Source: Ancalomicrobiaceae bacterium (GTDB taxonomy: Bacteria; Pseudomonadota; Alphaproteobacteria; Rhizobiales; Ancalomicrobiaceae). From it: DNA of 57,260 nt. The notes under the pieces were generated by a model. The model saw only the letters and a program-made list of their open reading frames with translations, made no database searches and was not told the origin of the DNA. The translations under genes and the position numbers were made by a program. Positions 18,173-27,429 of the stretch are shown here, one piece after another. Where the stretch lies: the NCBI GenBank assembly GCA_031291595.1, contig JARLIU010000155.1, positions 1 to 57,260 of the forward strand. The letters run 5' to 3'. The first letter of the stretch is position 1, and each line of letters opens with the position of its first letter.

Positions 18173-19900
18173 ATGACCGATGCCATCAGATCCGTCCTCT
18201 TCGTCGACTTCGACAATGTTTTCTTTTCGTTGCAGAGCGCCGACAAGGACGCGGCCAAGAGCTTTGCCAACGATCCCCGCCGCTGGCTCGAAGCGATCGA
18301 GTCCGGCAGCCTGATCGAGGCGGTCGCCGGCAGCCCGGCGGTCGGACGTCGGCGCATTCTGATGCGCCGCTGCTATGCCAATCCGGCGGTGATGCGCTAC
18401 TTCCGCGGCTATTTCACCCGTTCCGGCTTCCAGATCGTCGATTGCCCGCCGCTGACCGGGCGCGGCAAGAATTCGGCCGACATCTACATGGTCGTCGATA
18501 TGCTCGATGCGCTCAGGCACGAGACGCATTTCGACGAATTCATCATCTTGTCGGGGGACGCCGACTTCACGCCGGTGCTGTTGCGGCTGCGGGCCTACGA
18601 CCGGTCCTCGATCATCTATTCGAACGCGGTGACGGCCACGGCGTACAAGTCGCTGTGCGACGGCATGATCACGGAGGAACGGCTGATCGACCTGACGGCC
18701 GGACCGGACGACAGCGAGGAGGAAGCGGTCAGTCCGGTGCAGGGACCCCCGCCGGGCATCGCTGCGGTGCAGCCGCCCTATGGCGAGGCCGCTCCGCTAG
18801 CGGAGCGGCGGCCGGACCGCGCGGTTCCGGAGCTTGCGCCGACGGAACGCGTCTCTCCGGAGCGCGCCTCTGCGGAACGCGCGTCCTCCGAACGCCCGCC
18901 GCCGGAGCGTCTCCCGCCCGAGCGGGCCACGGGCGAACGAGCGGCGCCGGAGCGATTGGGCGACAGGGCCCGCAGTTTTGAGCGTCGCCGCGCGCCGCAG
19001 CGCATGGCGCCGGAGACGCCAGAGGCGGCCATCGGTGATCTGCCGGCCAAGCCGATCCGCATCGCCGCGGATCTGGCCGGGCTCGCCCGCAGGGTCAATG
19101 CGGCGACCAACGTGCCGATGTTCGCCAGCGAAGTCTACGCGGCGCTGTTCAAGGCGCTGGCGAGCGAGGTGCGCGACAACAGCTTTTCCTTCAACCGCAC
19201 CGTCAACGCCGTGATCCGCCGGCTCGGCGATGCCGGGCTGAAGCTGAGGCCGCAGCATGTCGCCTTCGTCGTCAAGGGACTGATGCTGAGCGGGCACGAA
19301 TTCGTCGCCGACGATACGCCGGCCTCGCTCGCCAAGGGCTTCCGCCGGCAGGTGCTCTACCTCTGCGCCAACGAGGACCTGACGCTGACCGAAACCGAGC
19401 GTGGACAGGTCGGGCTGTGGATCGTCGGCGGCCTCAGGAACCTGACGGAAAGCGAGATCCTGACGTCCGAACCGGTCACGACCGATGCGGCGCGCGCGGC
19501 CGAACTCGCCAATGTCGATCCGGATGCTGACCAGATGTCGAGCCTCGAACTCGAGTCCGACGAGGACGGGGGGGAGGCGGACGGGGAGCGGCGGCCCGAC
19601 GACCCAGGCGACCAGGATGATCAGGGCGACCAGGATCCCGGGGACGACGAGCCGAGCGACGAGGAACTCGAAGACGACGCAAACGGCGACGACGAGGGTG
19701 GCGAGGGCGAAGCAGACGAAGGTGGGGCTGACGACAGCGAGGCGGCTGGCGAAGACGGCGGCGATGCGCCGTCCGGGCCAGAAGGGTCGCAGGCGCCGGA
19801 GGCACGCGACGGCGCCCAGGAGACACCCGAGGACGGCGGCAAGCCGCGCGTCAAACTCGACGATCTGCTCGCCCGCATGCGCTCGCCGTCGCGCAATTGA
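18173..19900 (+). CDS. NYN-domain protein (putative RNase) with pentapeptide repeat and acidic tail
   Basis: 575 residues. Residues 1-170 form a NYN (LabA/DUF88-like) PIN-fold domain: the acidic site residues lie in VLFVDFDNVFFSL, KNSADIYMVVDML and LSGDADFTPVL, typical of Mg-dependent RNA nucleases. Residues 223-262 hold eight pentapeptides of the form xxERx. A conserved-looking helical domain spans about 285-440 and may be OST-HTH/LOTUS-like, though I am unsure. Residues 445-560 are extremely Asp/Glu/Gly rich and surely disordered, ending in a basic RVKLDDLLARMRS segment. RNA target is unknown. Confidence 0.8.
   Translation: MTDAIRSVLFVDFDNVFFSLQSADKDAAKSFANDPRRWLEAIESGSLIEAVAGSPAVGRRRILMRRCYANPAVMRYFRGYFTRSGFQIVDCPPLTGRGKNSADIYMVVDMLDALRHETHFDEFIILSGDADFTPVLLRLRAYDRSSIIYSNAVTATAYKSLCDGMITEERLIDLTAGPDDSEEEAVSPVQGPPPGIAAVQPPYGEAAPLAERRPDRAVPELAPTERVSPERASAERASSERPPPERLPPERATGERAAPERLGDRARSFERRRAPQRMAPETPEAAIGDLPAKPIRIAADLAGLARRVNAATNVPMFASEVYAALFKALASEVRDNSFSFNRTVNAVIRRLGDAGLKLRPQHVAFVVKGLMLSGHEFVADDTPASLAKGFRRQVLYLCANEDLTLTETERGQVGLWIVGGLRNLTESEILTSEPVTTDAARAAELANVDPDADQMSSLELESDEDGGEADGERRPDDPGDQDDQGDQDPGDDEPSDEELEDDANGDDEGGEGEADEGGADDSEAAGEDGGDAPSGPEGSQAPEARDGAQETPEDGGKPRVKLDDLLARMRSPSRN
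18839..18958 (+). repeat. 15-bp tandem repeat encoding xxERx pentapeptides
   Basis: Eight in-frame 15-bp units encode PTERV, SPERA, SAERA, SSERP, PPERL, PPERA, TGERA and APERL. The units are degenerate at the DNA level but keep GA(A/G)-CG(N) at a fixed phase. It forms a charged linker between the NYN domain and the second domain of the protein and could vary in copy number between strains. Confidence 0.8.
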
Positions 19901-19953
19901 CCGGCGGCGGCAATCGGGCCGTCGGTTCGATCGTCCAGGCGCCCCAAACGAAC

Positions 19954-19979
19954 CCCCTCCGCCGTCATCGTCGGAGGGG
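19954..19979. terminator. Hairpin between convergent NYN-domain gene and purH
   Basis: CCCCTCCG (19954-19961) pairs with CGGAGGGG (19972-19979) across a 10-nt loop in the 96-bp gap between two converging genes. It could terminate both transcripts, but no T-tract follows on either strand, so the call is tentative. Confidence 0.4.
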
Positions 19980-19996
19980 ACCTGCTGGATCGGGCC

Positions 19997-21613
19997 TCAG
20001 TGCCGGAAGTGGCGCATGCGGGTGAAGACCATGGCGAGGTTGGCCGCGTCGGCCGCGGCGATCACGTCCTCGTCGCGCATCGAGCCGCCCGGTTGAATGA
20101 CGGCGGTGGCGCCGGCTTCGACCAGGGCGTCGAGCCCATCGGCGAAGGGGAAGAAGGCGTCGGAAGCGGCGACCGAGCCCTTGGTCAGGGAGTCCGTCAA
20201 GCCGGCGGCACGGGCCGCATCTTCGGCCTTGCGCCCGGCGATCACGGCCGCATCGACCCGGCTCATCTGTCCCGCACCGATGCCGACGGTGGCGCGGTTC
20301 TTGGCATAGACGATGGCGTTCGACTTGACATGCTTGACCACGCGCCAAGCGAATTCGAGGTCGAGCATCTCTTCCGGGCTCGGCTTGCGCTTGGTCATCG
20401 TCTCCGGCTCGATGTCCTCCATGGTGCCGAAGTCGCGGCTCTGGACGAGCAGCCCGCCGGCGACCGTCTTGGCCGCCACTTCGATGGCGCCGGGCTTCGG
20501 CACGCCACCGGCGAGGAGAAGCCGCAGGTTCTTCTTGGTGGCGACGATCTTCAGCGCCTCTTCCGTGGCGTCGGGGGCGATGATGACCTCGGTGAAGATC
20601 TTGATGATTTCGGTGGCGGCTTCGGCGTCGAGCTGACGGTTCAGGGCAATGATGCCGCCATAGGCCGAGACGGGATCGCACATGAGTGCCCGCTCGTACG
20701 CCTCTTTCAGGGTCGCGCCCTCGGCGACGCCGCACGGGTTGGCGTGCTTGATGATGGCGACGGCCGGCGTGCGCTTGGGGTCGAATTCGGCCACGAGTTC
20801 ATAGGCCGCGTCGGTGTCGTTGATGTTGTTGTAGGAGAGTTCCTTGCCCTGGATCTGCTTGGCCGTGGTCACGCCGCAGCGCTTGACGCCGGCGCGGTAG
20901 AGCGCTGCCGGCTGGTGCGGATTCTCGCCGTAGCGCATCGACTGGATGAGTTTGCCGCCGATGGCGCGGAAGGCGGGGGCGAGTTCGCCGTATTGGTCGG
21001 TCATCCAGTTGGCGATCGCCGCATCATAGGTGGCGGTGCGGCCGAAGGCCTTCAGCGCCAAGCGCTTGCGGGTCCTGAGGATGGTTTCGCCCTTGAACGC
21101 CTGCATCTCGCCGATGACGGTGCGATAGTCGGCGGGATCGACGACGACGGTGACATAGGCGTGGTTCTTGGCGGCGGCGCGGATCATCGCCGGGCCGCCG
21201 ATGTCGATGTTCTCGACGATCGTATCGGCATCGGCGCCCGACGCCACGGTTTCCACGAACGGATAGAGGTTGGAGACCAGCAGATCGATGGCGCCAATGC
21301 CGTGCGCATCGAGGGCCGCCAGATGGGTGTCGTCGCCGCGCACCGCCAGGATGCCGCCGTGCACCTTCGGATGCAGCGTCTTCACCCTGCCGTCGAGGAT
21401 TTCCGGAAAGCCGGTCAAGTCGCTGACGTCGGTGACGGCGAGGCCAGCGGCCTTCAGCGCCGCGGCCGTGCCGCCGGTGGAAATCAATTCGACGCCGTGC
21501 TTGGCGAGCTGCTTGGCGAAATCCTCGAGCCCGGTCTTGTCGAATACCGACAGGAGCGCGCGCCGGATGCGGACATGGTCGGGGGCGGGGATGTGTTTCG
21601 ACGGCAGCAGCAT
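19997..21613 (-). CDS. purH: Bifunctional AICAR transformylase / IMP cyclohydrolase
   Basis: Catalyses the last two steps of de novo purine synthesis: formylation of AICAR with 10-formyl-THF, then ring closure to IMP. The 538-residue product starts at [11 protein letters not shown] (ATG at 21613). The N-terminal MGS-like cyclohydrolase domain has [13 protein letters not shown] and the STGGTA motif; the transformylase domain shows the catalytic [11 protein letters not shown] and [10 protein letters not shown]-like [11 protein letters not shown]. Placement after rsmB and a heparinase-family gene is common in Hyphomicrobiales. Confidence 0.96.
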   Translation of the reverse strand: MLLPSKHIPAPDHVRIRRALLSVFDKTGLEDFAKQLAKHGVELISTGGTAAALKAAGLAVTDVSDLTGFPEILDGRVKTLHPKVHGGILAVRGDDTHLAALDAHGIGAIDLLVSNLYPFVETVASGADADTIVENIDIGGPAMIRAAAKNHAYVTVVVDPADYRTVIGEMQAFKGETILRTRKRLALKAFGRTATYDAAIANWMTDQYGELAPAFRAIGGKLIQSMRYGENPHQPAALYRAGVKRCGVTTAKQIQGKELSYNNINDTDAAYELVAEFDPKRTPAVAIIKHANPCGVAEGATLKEAYERALMCDPVSAYGGIIALNRQLDAEAATEIIKIFTEVIIAPDATEEALKIVATKKNLRLLLAGGVPKPGAIEVAAKTVAGGLLVQSRDFGTMEDIEPETMTKRKPSPEEMLDLEFAWRVVKHVKSNAIVYAKNRATVGIGAGQMSRVDAAVIAGRKAEDAARAAGLTDSLTKGSVAASDAFFPFADGLDALVEAGATAVIQPGGSMRDEDVIAAADAANLAMVFTRMRHFRH

Positions 21614-21965
21614 CGCGGCACCTTTGCTTGGCGGATCGGCGGCGGCAGCGCGTGCCGCACCGGCGATCCGGTAATCGATCCTTGGCGCCGGCCTCGTCAC
21701 GAATGAGACCGGCGGCTATGGGCTCGCGGCTGCGCTGCCGAAAAGGTCAACGCCAGCCAATCATGAGCTGGGTAATCCGGCGCCCGGAGCCGGCCGACGA
21801 GCTCGGCCGAACGCCATCTAACGCGCGATAGCATGATCGCGGCGGGGTTGAAAGCGGGTCGGGGGCACTCCAGCTCCGCGTCTGCCGGTTAAGCCTATGC
21901 GCCATTCGGAGCGGAGGGTGCGGGGGGCGATGGCCAGGGCGCCGGCCCGATGCGAAGGTGTGCGC
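21614..21965. other. 352-bp gap between purH and the heparinase-family gene
   Basis: No coding frame here has convincing protein-like composition. It must hold the purH promoter and leader and the 3' end of the heparinase-family transcript, but I see no strong sigma70 boxes, terminator or known riboswitch. Confidence 0.5.
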
Positions 21966-23687
21966 TCACCGCAGGCGAGTGAAGCTCCAACGCTGCTCGG
22001 GCTCTGCGTCGGCGCTTGCCTCAAGGACGATCTGTTCGGTGCGGCAGGGGCCGGCAGGATCGGCAAGATAGATCGATTCCTCGACACGCGGGCGGCAGTC
22101 GTCGGCGCGGAACTCCCAGGCCTCGCCGTCCGGCGCCATCAGCATGACGACGCCCGAATCGAGGCCGTGGGCGCGGATTGCCGGATCGAGGTGGAACCGG
22201 ACGTGGTACGGGTGCGGTGCGACCGGGCGGCGCAGCACCGGATCGTCGTCGCGCCGGACCGCCTCCAACCGATCGCGGCCGTCGATGCGCCGACCGCCGG
22301 CCTCGAGCCGGAGGGTGCGCTCGTGTACGAGCCCGAAGCGCCGCGCATAGCCGTCGTGGTGGGCAGTGACGGCGACGGAGCCGGCATGCTCGCGTCGCTC
22401 GACCGGCACCTGGCGGGGTCCGCCGACCACGGTGCGGCCGATGAGGCCGGCGAGGATGCCGCGCTCGATCACGTGCGCCGAGGAGGTCTCGGCGACGGTC
22501 ACGGTCGAATGGGCCGCCGTGGCGCGTCCCGCCGCCTGCCAGTCGGGCAGGTGGGCGGCGGCGTGGCCGCAATTGACGACGAAACGGTTGGCTCCGGAGG
22601 CGAATTCGAACGCCAGGCAGGAGGCGTGCGCCTCGCGGGCCAGCGCCGGCGGCGGCGGCGGGCCGCAATCGACGACCAGCGCGGTGGTGCCGGATTGCAG
22701 CCGCTGGTAGCCGGAATGCGATGCATTGCCATGCGCGGTGCCGCCGGCATCGTCGGCAGCCAGCACGGCGGCAATGAGCGCCTCGTCGACGGCGCCGACG
22801 CCATGGAAGCGAGCCAGTCCGGTCTCGCCGAGCCGGAAGAAGCGCAGCATCGGCATCATCCGGTCGATCGAATTCATCATCGTCGGCGACGCCGGGCGGC
22901 CGAGGCCGGCGAGGGCGTCGCGCAACGGCAGGATCTCGGCCAGCACCTCGGCGATTGCCGCGGGATTGCGGCTCGCATGGCCGCCGTCGATGAGGACCTG
23001 GCGCTTCAGTTCGGCGTCGAGCCGGCGCATGGCAGCGGCCTGCTGGCGGCGGAAGGCGGGAACGGCAATCGCGGCGGCGAGCAGCGCGGCGGCGACGCGG
23101 ATGCCGGCGAGCGTGCCGGAATCCTGCGGCACGAAGCGGGTCAGACGACCGACGTGCCGAGTGATCGAGGCGAGCAGACGGCTGCGGAAGGCGGTATCGG
23201 CGCGGTCGAGGTAGAGCGGGGCATGTGTCAGCCAGCTAATGAGGCGGCGCGCGGCGGTCTCGGCGTCCCAGGCGAGGCGCGGCAGGTTGTCGACGGCGTC
23301 GAGCGCCAGCCAGTCGTCGACCAGGGCGCGGGCATTGAGCCGGGATACCGGCATGTCGGCGGCGGCGAGGTGCCTCAGCCATTCGAAGCCGTTGAGCTCG
23401 CGGCACCAGTCGCGTGCCGGCGAGGCGACGGCGAACACCGAGCGGCCGCGGGTTTCGACCGTGTGCCCGGCGAAGCGGAACGAACCGGCATAGATCTCGA
23501 TCGCTTCGTCCGGCCGTCCGGGATGGAGATCGTGCGGCGCGGCGAGGAGGTCGTCGGCGGCGGTCTCGATCAATCCGGCGAGCCGGCGCAACGAGGCGTT
23601 CAGCCGCCGCGCGCAAGCGCCGACCGCCTCGCCGGCGACGAGGCCGCCGAGATCCTGCAGTAAGGGATCGAGCGAAAGGCTGAGCAT
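21966..23687 (-). CDS. Heparinase II/III family protein
   Basis: 573 residues. The N-terminal half is an alpha-helical toroid (GFEWLRHLAAADM, LISWLTHAPLYLDR) and the C-terminal half a beta-rich heparinase II/III-like domain (GYQRLQSGTTALVVDCG, AHSTVTVAETSSA). Members of this family in alphaproteobacteria sit between rsmB and purH, as here, and their substrate is unknown; true heparin cleavage is unlikely. No signal peptide is visible at the chosen start, which is unusual for a polysaccharide lyase. Confidence 0.85.
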   Translation of the reverse strand: MLSLSLDPLLQDLGGLVAGEAVGACARRLNASLRRLAGLIETAADDLLAAPHDLHPGRPDEAIEIYAGSFRFAGHTVETRGRSVFAVASPARDWCRELNGFEWLRHLAAADMPVSRLNARALVDDWLALDAVDNLPRLAWDAETAARRLISWLTHAPLYLDRADTAFRSRLLASITRHVGRLTRFVPQDSGTLAGIRVAAALLAAAIAVPAFRRQQAAAMRRLDAELKRQVLIDGGHASRNPAAIAEVLAEILPLRDALAGLGRPASPTMMNSIDRMMPMLRFFRLGETGLARFHGVGAVDEALIAAVLAADDAGGTAHGNASHSGYQRLQSGTTALVVDCGPPPPPALAREAHASCLAFEFASGANRFVVNCGHAAAHLPDWQAAGRATAAHSTVTVAETSSAHVIERGILAGLIGRTVVGGPRQVPVERREHAGSVAVTAHHDGYARRFGLVHERTLRLEAGGRRIDGRDRLEAVRRDDDPVLRRPVAPHPYHVRFHLDPAIRAHGLDSGVVMLMAPDGEAWEFRADDCRPRVEESIYLADPAGPCRTEQIVLEASADAEPEQRWSFTRLR

Positions 23688-23810
23688 CGGACCGTCAACG
23701 CGTGCGGGCTGGCGTGGCGGATCGATGTCGCCGCCTTGTACAAGGGCAGCTGAAGACGGTTAATTTTCCGTCAAAATACGCAGGTTCCGCGGTGATTTAG
23801 GCGCGCGAGC

Positions 23811-23831
23811 GGGCCGGGCGGGCCGGGCGGG
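23811..23831 (+). other. G-quadruplex motif
   Basis: Five GGG runs at 23811-13, 23816-18, 23820-22, 23825-27 and 23829-31, separated by loops of only 1-2 nt. It lies between rsmB and the heparinase-family gene, in the template strand for their transcription. Short loops predict a very stable quadruplex. It is also 2.3 copies of a 9-bp tandem unit GGGCCGGGC. Confidence 0.7.
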
Positions 23832-23863
23832 CACGGTCGCGACGCCGGTCGGTGCAGCCGCGT

Positions 23864-25252
23864 TCACGGAGCCGGCACGCGCTTGAGCCGGGCGATGAAG
23901 AACCCGTCGAGCCCGGCAAGCCGGGGGTCTTCGTTGTCGAGGTGCGAGGGCAGCGTGCGCAACGTGCCGGACGGCGTGATCACCTCGGCAAGACCGCCGA
24001 TCTCGGCGGGGACAACGGGAACGAGGGCGAAATCCGGACGCCGGGCGAGGAAGGCGTCGATCTGCGCCTCGCCTTCCTCCGGCTCCAGACTGCAGGTGCA
24101 ATAGACGAACATGCCGCCCGGCTTCACCCAGTCGCTGGCGCGGGCGATGAGACGGGACTGCAGCGCCGCCAGATCGCCGACCTGCGCCTCGGTCTTCGAC
24201 AGCGCCACGTCGGGATGGCGACGGATGGTGCCGGTCGCCGAGCAGGGGGCGTCGAGCAGCACGCCGTCGAATTGGCGGCCGGGATCCCAGCGTTCGAGAT
24301 CGGCGGCGACGGTCGAAACGTCCTGCAATTTCAGCCGCTCGATGTTGGTGGCAAGCCGCTTCAGCCGTTCGGCGGAAATGTCGACGGCGGTGACCCTGGC
24401 GCCGGCAGCGGCAAGCGCGGCGGTCTTGCCGCCAGGGGCGGCGCAGAGATCGGCGATGTCGAGACCGGCGACGTCGCCGAACAGCCTTGCCGGCAGCGCG
24501 GCGGCGGCGTCCTGCACCCACCAGGCGCCCTCGGCGAACCCGGCGAGCTTTTCCACCGCCCCCGCGCCTTCGAGCCGGATGGAGCCGGTCGGCAACAACA
24601 GGCCGCCGAGGTCGCCGGCCCAGCGCTCGGCGTCGGATTTGACCGAAATGTCGAGGTAGGGCTCGATGCGCTGTTTCGCGGCGATCGCCCGGGTCGTCGC
24701 TTCGCCGTAATGCGCCAGCCAGCGCTGCCATAGCCAGTCGGGCGTATCGAGCCGGTCGGCATCGCGGCCGTCGAGGATCTCGTCGCGGGCGCGGGCCAGC
24801 GTCCTCAACACGCCGTTGACCAGCCCCTTGAAGCCGCGGCCGACGCGGTGGTCCTCGTCTGCCAGTTCCACCGCCAGCGAGACCGCGGCGTGGTCGGGGA
24901 TGTCGAGGAACAGCAGCTGCGCCGCGCCCAGGCGCAGAATCTGGCGGACCCGGTTGGCCTTGTCCGACAGCGGCCGGGCCATGAGCTCTTCCAGGATGTC
25001 GTCGATCTCGCCCAGGCGGCGCAGGGTGGTGCCCACCAGGGCGCGCATCAGCGCCCGGTCGTTCGGCTCCAGCGCCCGGAAGGCCGGGCTCGCGGCGCGG
25101 GATTCGAGTTCCTGGTCGAGCGGGCGGCCGTACTCGGTGACGGCGGACAGAATGTCGACGGCCAGCCGTCGGGTGGCAAGCCCCGGCACGATGCGGCGTC
25201 CGGGTCCGTCCGGCTGGCGGTTCGGGGTCGGGTGTTTCGGCGGCTGCGGCAT
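23864..25252 (-). CDS. rsmB: 16S rRNA m5C967 methyltransferase
   Basis: Methylates C967 of 16S rRNA (E. coli numbering) using SAM. 462 residues with an N-terminal NusB-like helical domain (about 20-160) and a C-terminal NOL1/NOP2/Sun catalytic domain. Visible motifs: LCAAPGGKTAALAA for SAM binding, DAPCSATGTIRRHPD (motif IV Cys) and YCTCSLEPEEGE (motif VI catalytic Cys). Divergent from the SDHAF4-type gene. Confidence 0.95.
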   Translation of the reverse strand: MPQPPKHPTPNRQPDGPGRRIVPGLATRRLAVDILSAVTEYGRPLDQELESRAASPAFRALEPNDRALMRALVGTTLRRLGEIDDILEELMARPLSDKANRVRQILRLGAAQLLFLDIPDHAAVSLAVELADEDHRVGRGFKGLVNGVLRTLARARDEILDGRDADRLDTPDWLWQRWLAHYGEATTRAIAAKQRIEPYLDISVKSDAERWAGDLGGLLLPTGSIRLEGAGAVEKLAGFAEGAWWVQDAAAALPARLFGDVAGLDIADLCAAPGGKTAALAAAGARVTAVDISAERLKRLATNIERLKLQDVSTVAADLERWDPGRQFDGVLLDAPCSATGTIRRHPDVALSKTEAQVGDLAALQSRLIARASDWVKPGGMFVYCTCSLEPEEGEAQIDAFLARRPDFALVPVVPAEIGGLAEVITPSGTLRTLPSHLDNEDPRLAGLDGFFIARLKRVPAP

Positions 25253-25411
25253 GGGATCTGGTTACAACTCGGCTCTTGTCGGCATCGGCCGGCGATGCGG
25301 CCGCCAAAGGTCTGTCAGTCGATCGGGCGATACACGCGGCGACCTCCGGGCTCTATACTCTGCAATCTTCGACCCATCCACCGCCGCCTTCGCCGCAGGA
25401 CCCGCTTCGTC

Positions 25412-25642
25412 ATGACCGATCCCGAAAATTCCGCGGCCAAGCCCGCACAACCGAACCCGCAGACCGCCGGGCGCCGCTTCGAGGAACTGCCGCCGGCGGC
25501 ACAGCGGGCGCTGAAGGAGGCGGAGGAGCGGCGCCGGGCGGCGGAGGCAGCCGAGCGGCCGAAGGAAATCAACGGCCGCAGCGGGCCGGAGCCGGTCAGA
25601 TACGGCGACTGGGAGGTCAAGGGCATCGCCAGCGACTTCTAG
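25412..25642 (+). CDS. SDHAF4-type succinate dehydrogenase assembly factor (DUF1674)
   Basis: A 76-residue protein: an N-terminal Lys/Pro/Ala-rich and Glu/Arg-rich helix followed by the highly conserved end RSGPEPVRYGDWEVKGIASDF-like motif (last residues PVRYGDWEVKGIASDF). That C-terminus defines the DUF1674/SDHAF4 family, whose mitochondrial members help flavinylated SdhA assemble into complex II. The role in bacteria is inferred from the family. Location beside rsmB is usual in Hyphomicrobiales. Confidence 0.88.
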   Translation: MTDPENSAAKPAQPNPQTAGRRFEELPPAAQRALKEAEERRRAAEAAERPKEINGRSGPEPVRYGDWEVKGIASDF

Positions 25643-25967
25643 CTGTGGTGCTGCAATGTGCGAGCGTTGAGCGGCGATCTCGTTAACGTGCAAGGTCTGC
25701 GCGAACGAGCGGCGCTGCCGATACGTCTGGCCGGCCGAGGTTGCTTAGCTCACGGTCGGCCGATCGCCAGGTTTGACTGTTGCAGCCGGCGCCGTCGCGG
25801 CCGAGAACTGGGGCTGCCGCGAATTTGTCGCGGTTGGGGCGAGAACGTGGCTTTCCGGCCGGGCCGAAGCCGTCTATGTATATTACCTGATTTCAAGTGA
25901 AGGCCGCCTGCCGATGCGTTCGGGCATGACAGGAGGCCGTTGGTCGACCTCAATTGCGGGGGATACA
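25643..25967. other. 325-bp gap before the eCIS-core protein gene
   Basis: No gene seen. An AT-richer patch at about 25874-25886 (TATGTATATTAC) is a possible -10 region without a clear -35 partner. An AGGAGG at 25931-25936 is not at the correct distance from any in-frame ATG of the downstream gene. An in-frame ATG at 25914 is an alternative start. Confidence 0.45.
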
Positions 25968-27413
25968 ATGTCGACAGCATTTTTGTCGGACGCGCCGAAT
26001 GTGCGTCTGGAAAGCGCCGGTGCGCTCGACGGCGATGTGCGCGCGCGGTTTGAACATGCGTTCGGCGCCGATCTCGGCAGCATCGGCCTTGTCGAGTTCG
26101 ACGGCGAATTCGCTGGCCCCGCGCCGGCGGCTGCGGCGATCGGCGACAGGATCTTCGTTTCATCCGGTTTGAAGCGCCTGCCGGCCAGGGCTCGCGAGCG
26201 GATCCTGGCGCATGAGATCGTGCACGTACTGCAGAAGCGCAACGTCGCGACGATGTCCGGGGCGGTGGGGCCGGCGGCGGCAGCCGCGCTCGAATTCGAG
26301 GCCGATCAGGGCGCCGAGGCGGCGCTCGCCGGCCGCTTGTTCCACGTGGCTCTGGCCGATCGCGCCGAGATCCCGCGCTTCTGGGGGCCGGCCGGGCACT
26401 ACTACACCAGCTTCTTCGTCATGCTGGCGGCGGGTGTCGAACCGCGGATCGCACGGCTCAGAGCGTTCTTCTGCCAGATGCCGGATCAGGTGCTGAATTT
26501 CGACGCGACGGCGGCGGCGATCGATTCCAAGATCGATGCCGATTCGATCGTCGGGCGCTACGGCGCCAAGCAGGCTGTGTCGGCTCCGGCGAATCCGTAT
26601 CACTTCTTCGGCGAGAGCGACGAGCAGAAGCGCAAGCGCATCCTCGAGAATGCCCAGGTGGAATCGGGTCTGCACAGCTTGACCGGAGCGGGATCCGCCG
26701 CCGAACAGCAGTATCGCTTCGGGGTGCTGCTGAAGATGTTCCCCCACAACGACCATCTGGCGGTCGGCTTGGCGCTGCACGCCTTTGGCGACAGTTTCGC
26801 GCATGTGCAGCTGTCGAACCCGGGGCTGATGTACAAGAACGGCATCGGTCATGCGGCGGAGCTGTTCAACGATGCCGCGCAGGACCGCGTGCTGACGGCG
26901 TTCAGCCAGGCAAGCGGACCGAGCGATCTGGCGCACCGCCTCGGCGGCGCGAAAGCGCAGATCGTCAACCATGCCCATGATCCGGACGACATTCTGCTGC
27001 CCGATTCGGCCCATAAGGCGCGCTACCTCACCTACATTCTCTACCTCTACGCCATCTCGCGGGCGCGGGCGGGCGTACCGCTGCTCACGCCGCAGACCAC
27101 CTGCGTGGCGCTCGGCAATCTGCCGGTGCAGTACACCGAGCAGGACGAAGAGGTGAACGAGACCAGCGTCATTGCCGCCATCCGGCGGCTGTCGACCATC
27201 GCCTTCGGCATCCCGATGAATTCCTATTCACCGGAAAAGGAGGCGGAGACCTATTTCCCGGACTTCTTCAACAAGCACACGACCGAATTCGCCCAGGCCG
27301 GCTACGAAGGCGACGGCTCGAATTCGGCGGCCTTTCGCCAAGCCAACGACCGGGTGCGGTCGCTGGCGGCACGCTGGGCGCGCAATTTCACCGTGCAGTC
27401 GTTCTCGCCCTGA
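25968..27413 (+). CDS. Orphan eCIS-core (DUF4157-like) domain protein with second metal-site-like domain
   Basis: 481 residues from the ATG at 25968, preceded by GGGGGA. Residues 15-110 match the eCIS-core/DUF4157 pattern: a DxRxRFEHAFGADL opening, a GDRIFVSSG strand, then the zincin motif HEIVH (82-86) followed by LQ, and a downstream EFEADQGAE. The C-terminal part has H271xxxD275xxxH279 in LHAFGDSFAHVQ, reminiscent of zinc-dependent phospholipase C/DUF6765-like domains. Such proteins often occur with extracellular contractile injection systems or as predicted toxins, but no injection-system gene is in the window. No signal peptide. Function unknown. Confidence 0.7.
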   Translation: MSTAFLSDAPNVRLESAGALDGDVRARFEHAFGADLGSIGLVEFDGEFAGPAPAAAAIGDRIFVSSGLKRLPARARERILAHEIVHVLQKRNVATMSGAVGPAAAAALEFEADQGAEAALAGRLFHVALADRAEIPRFWGPAGHYYTSFFVMLAAGVEPRIARLRAFFCQMPDQVLNFDATAAAIDSKIDADSIVGRYGAKQAVSAPANPYHFFGESDEQKRKRILENAQVESGLHSLTGAGSAAEQQYRFGVLLKMFPHNDHLAVGLALHAFGDSFAHVQLSNPGLMYKNGIGHAAELFNDAAQDRVLTAFSQASGPSDLAHRLGGAKAQIVNHAHDPDDILLPDSAHKARYLTYILYLYAISRARAGVPLLTPQTTCVALGNLPVQYTEQDEEVNETSVIAAIRRLSTIAFGIPMNSYSPEKEAETYFPDFFNKHTTEFAQAGYEGDGSNSAAFRQANDRVRSLAARWARNFTVQSFSP

Positions 27414-27429
27414 GACAAGGAAGGGCGGT

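Noticed and set aside
20000-21706. Long plus-strand frame opposite purH
   Set aside because: Gly/Asp/Val-biased mirror of purH; purH is certain from its motifs.
21897-23663. Long plus-strand frame opposite the heparinase-family gene
   Set aside because: Antisense shadow with no recognisable domain.
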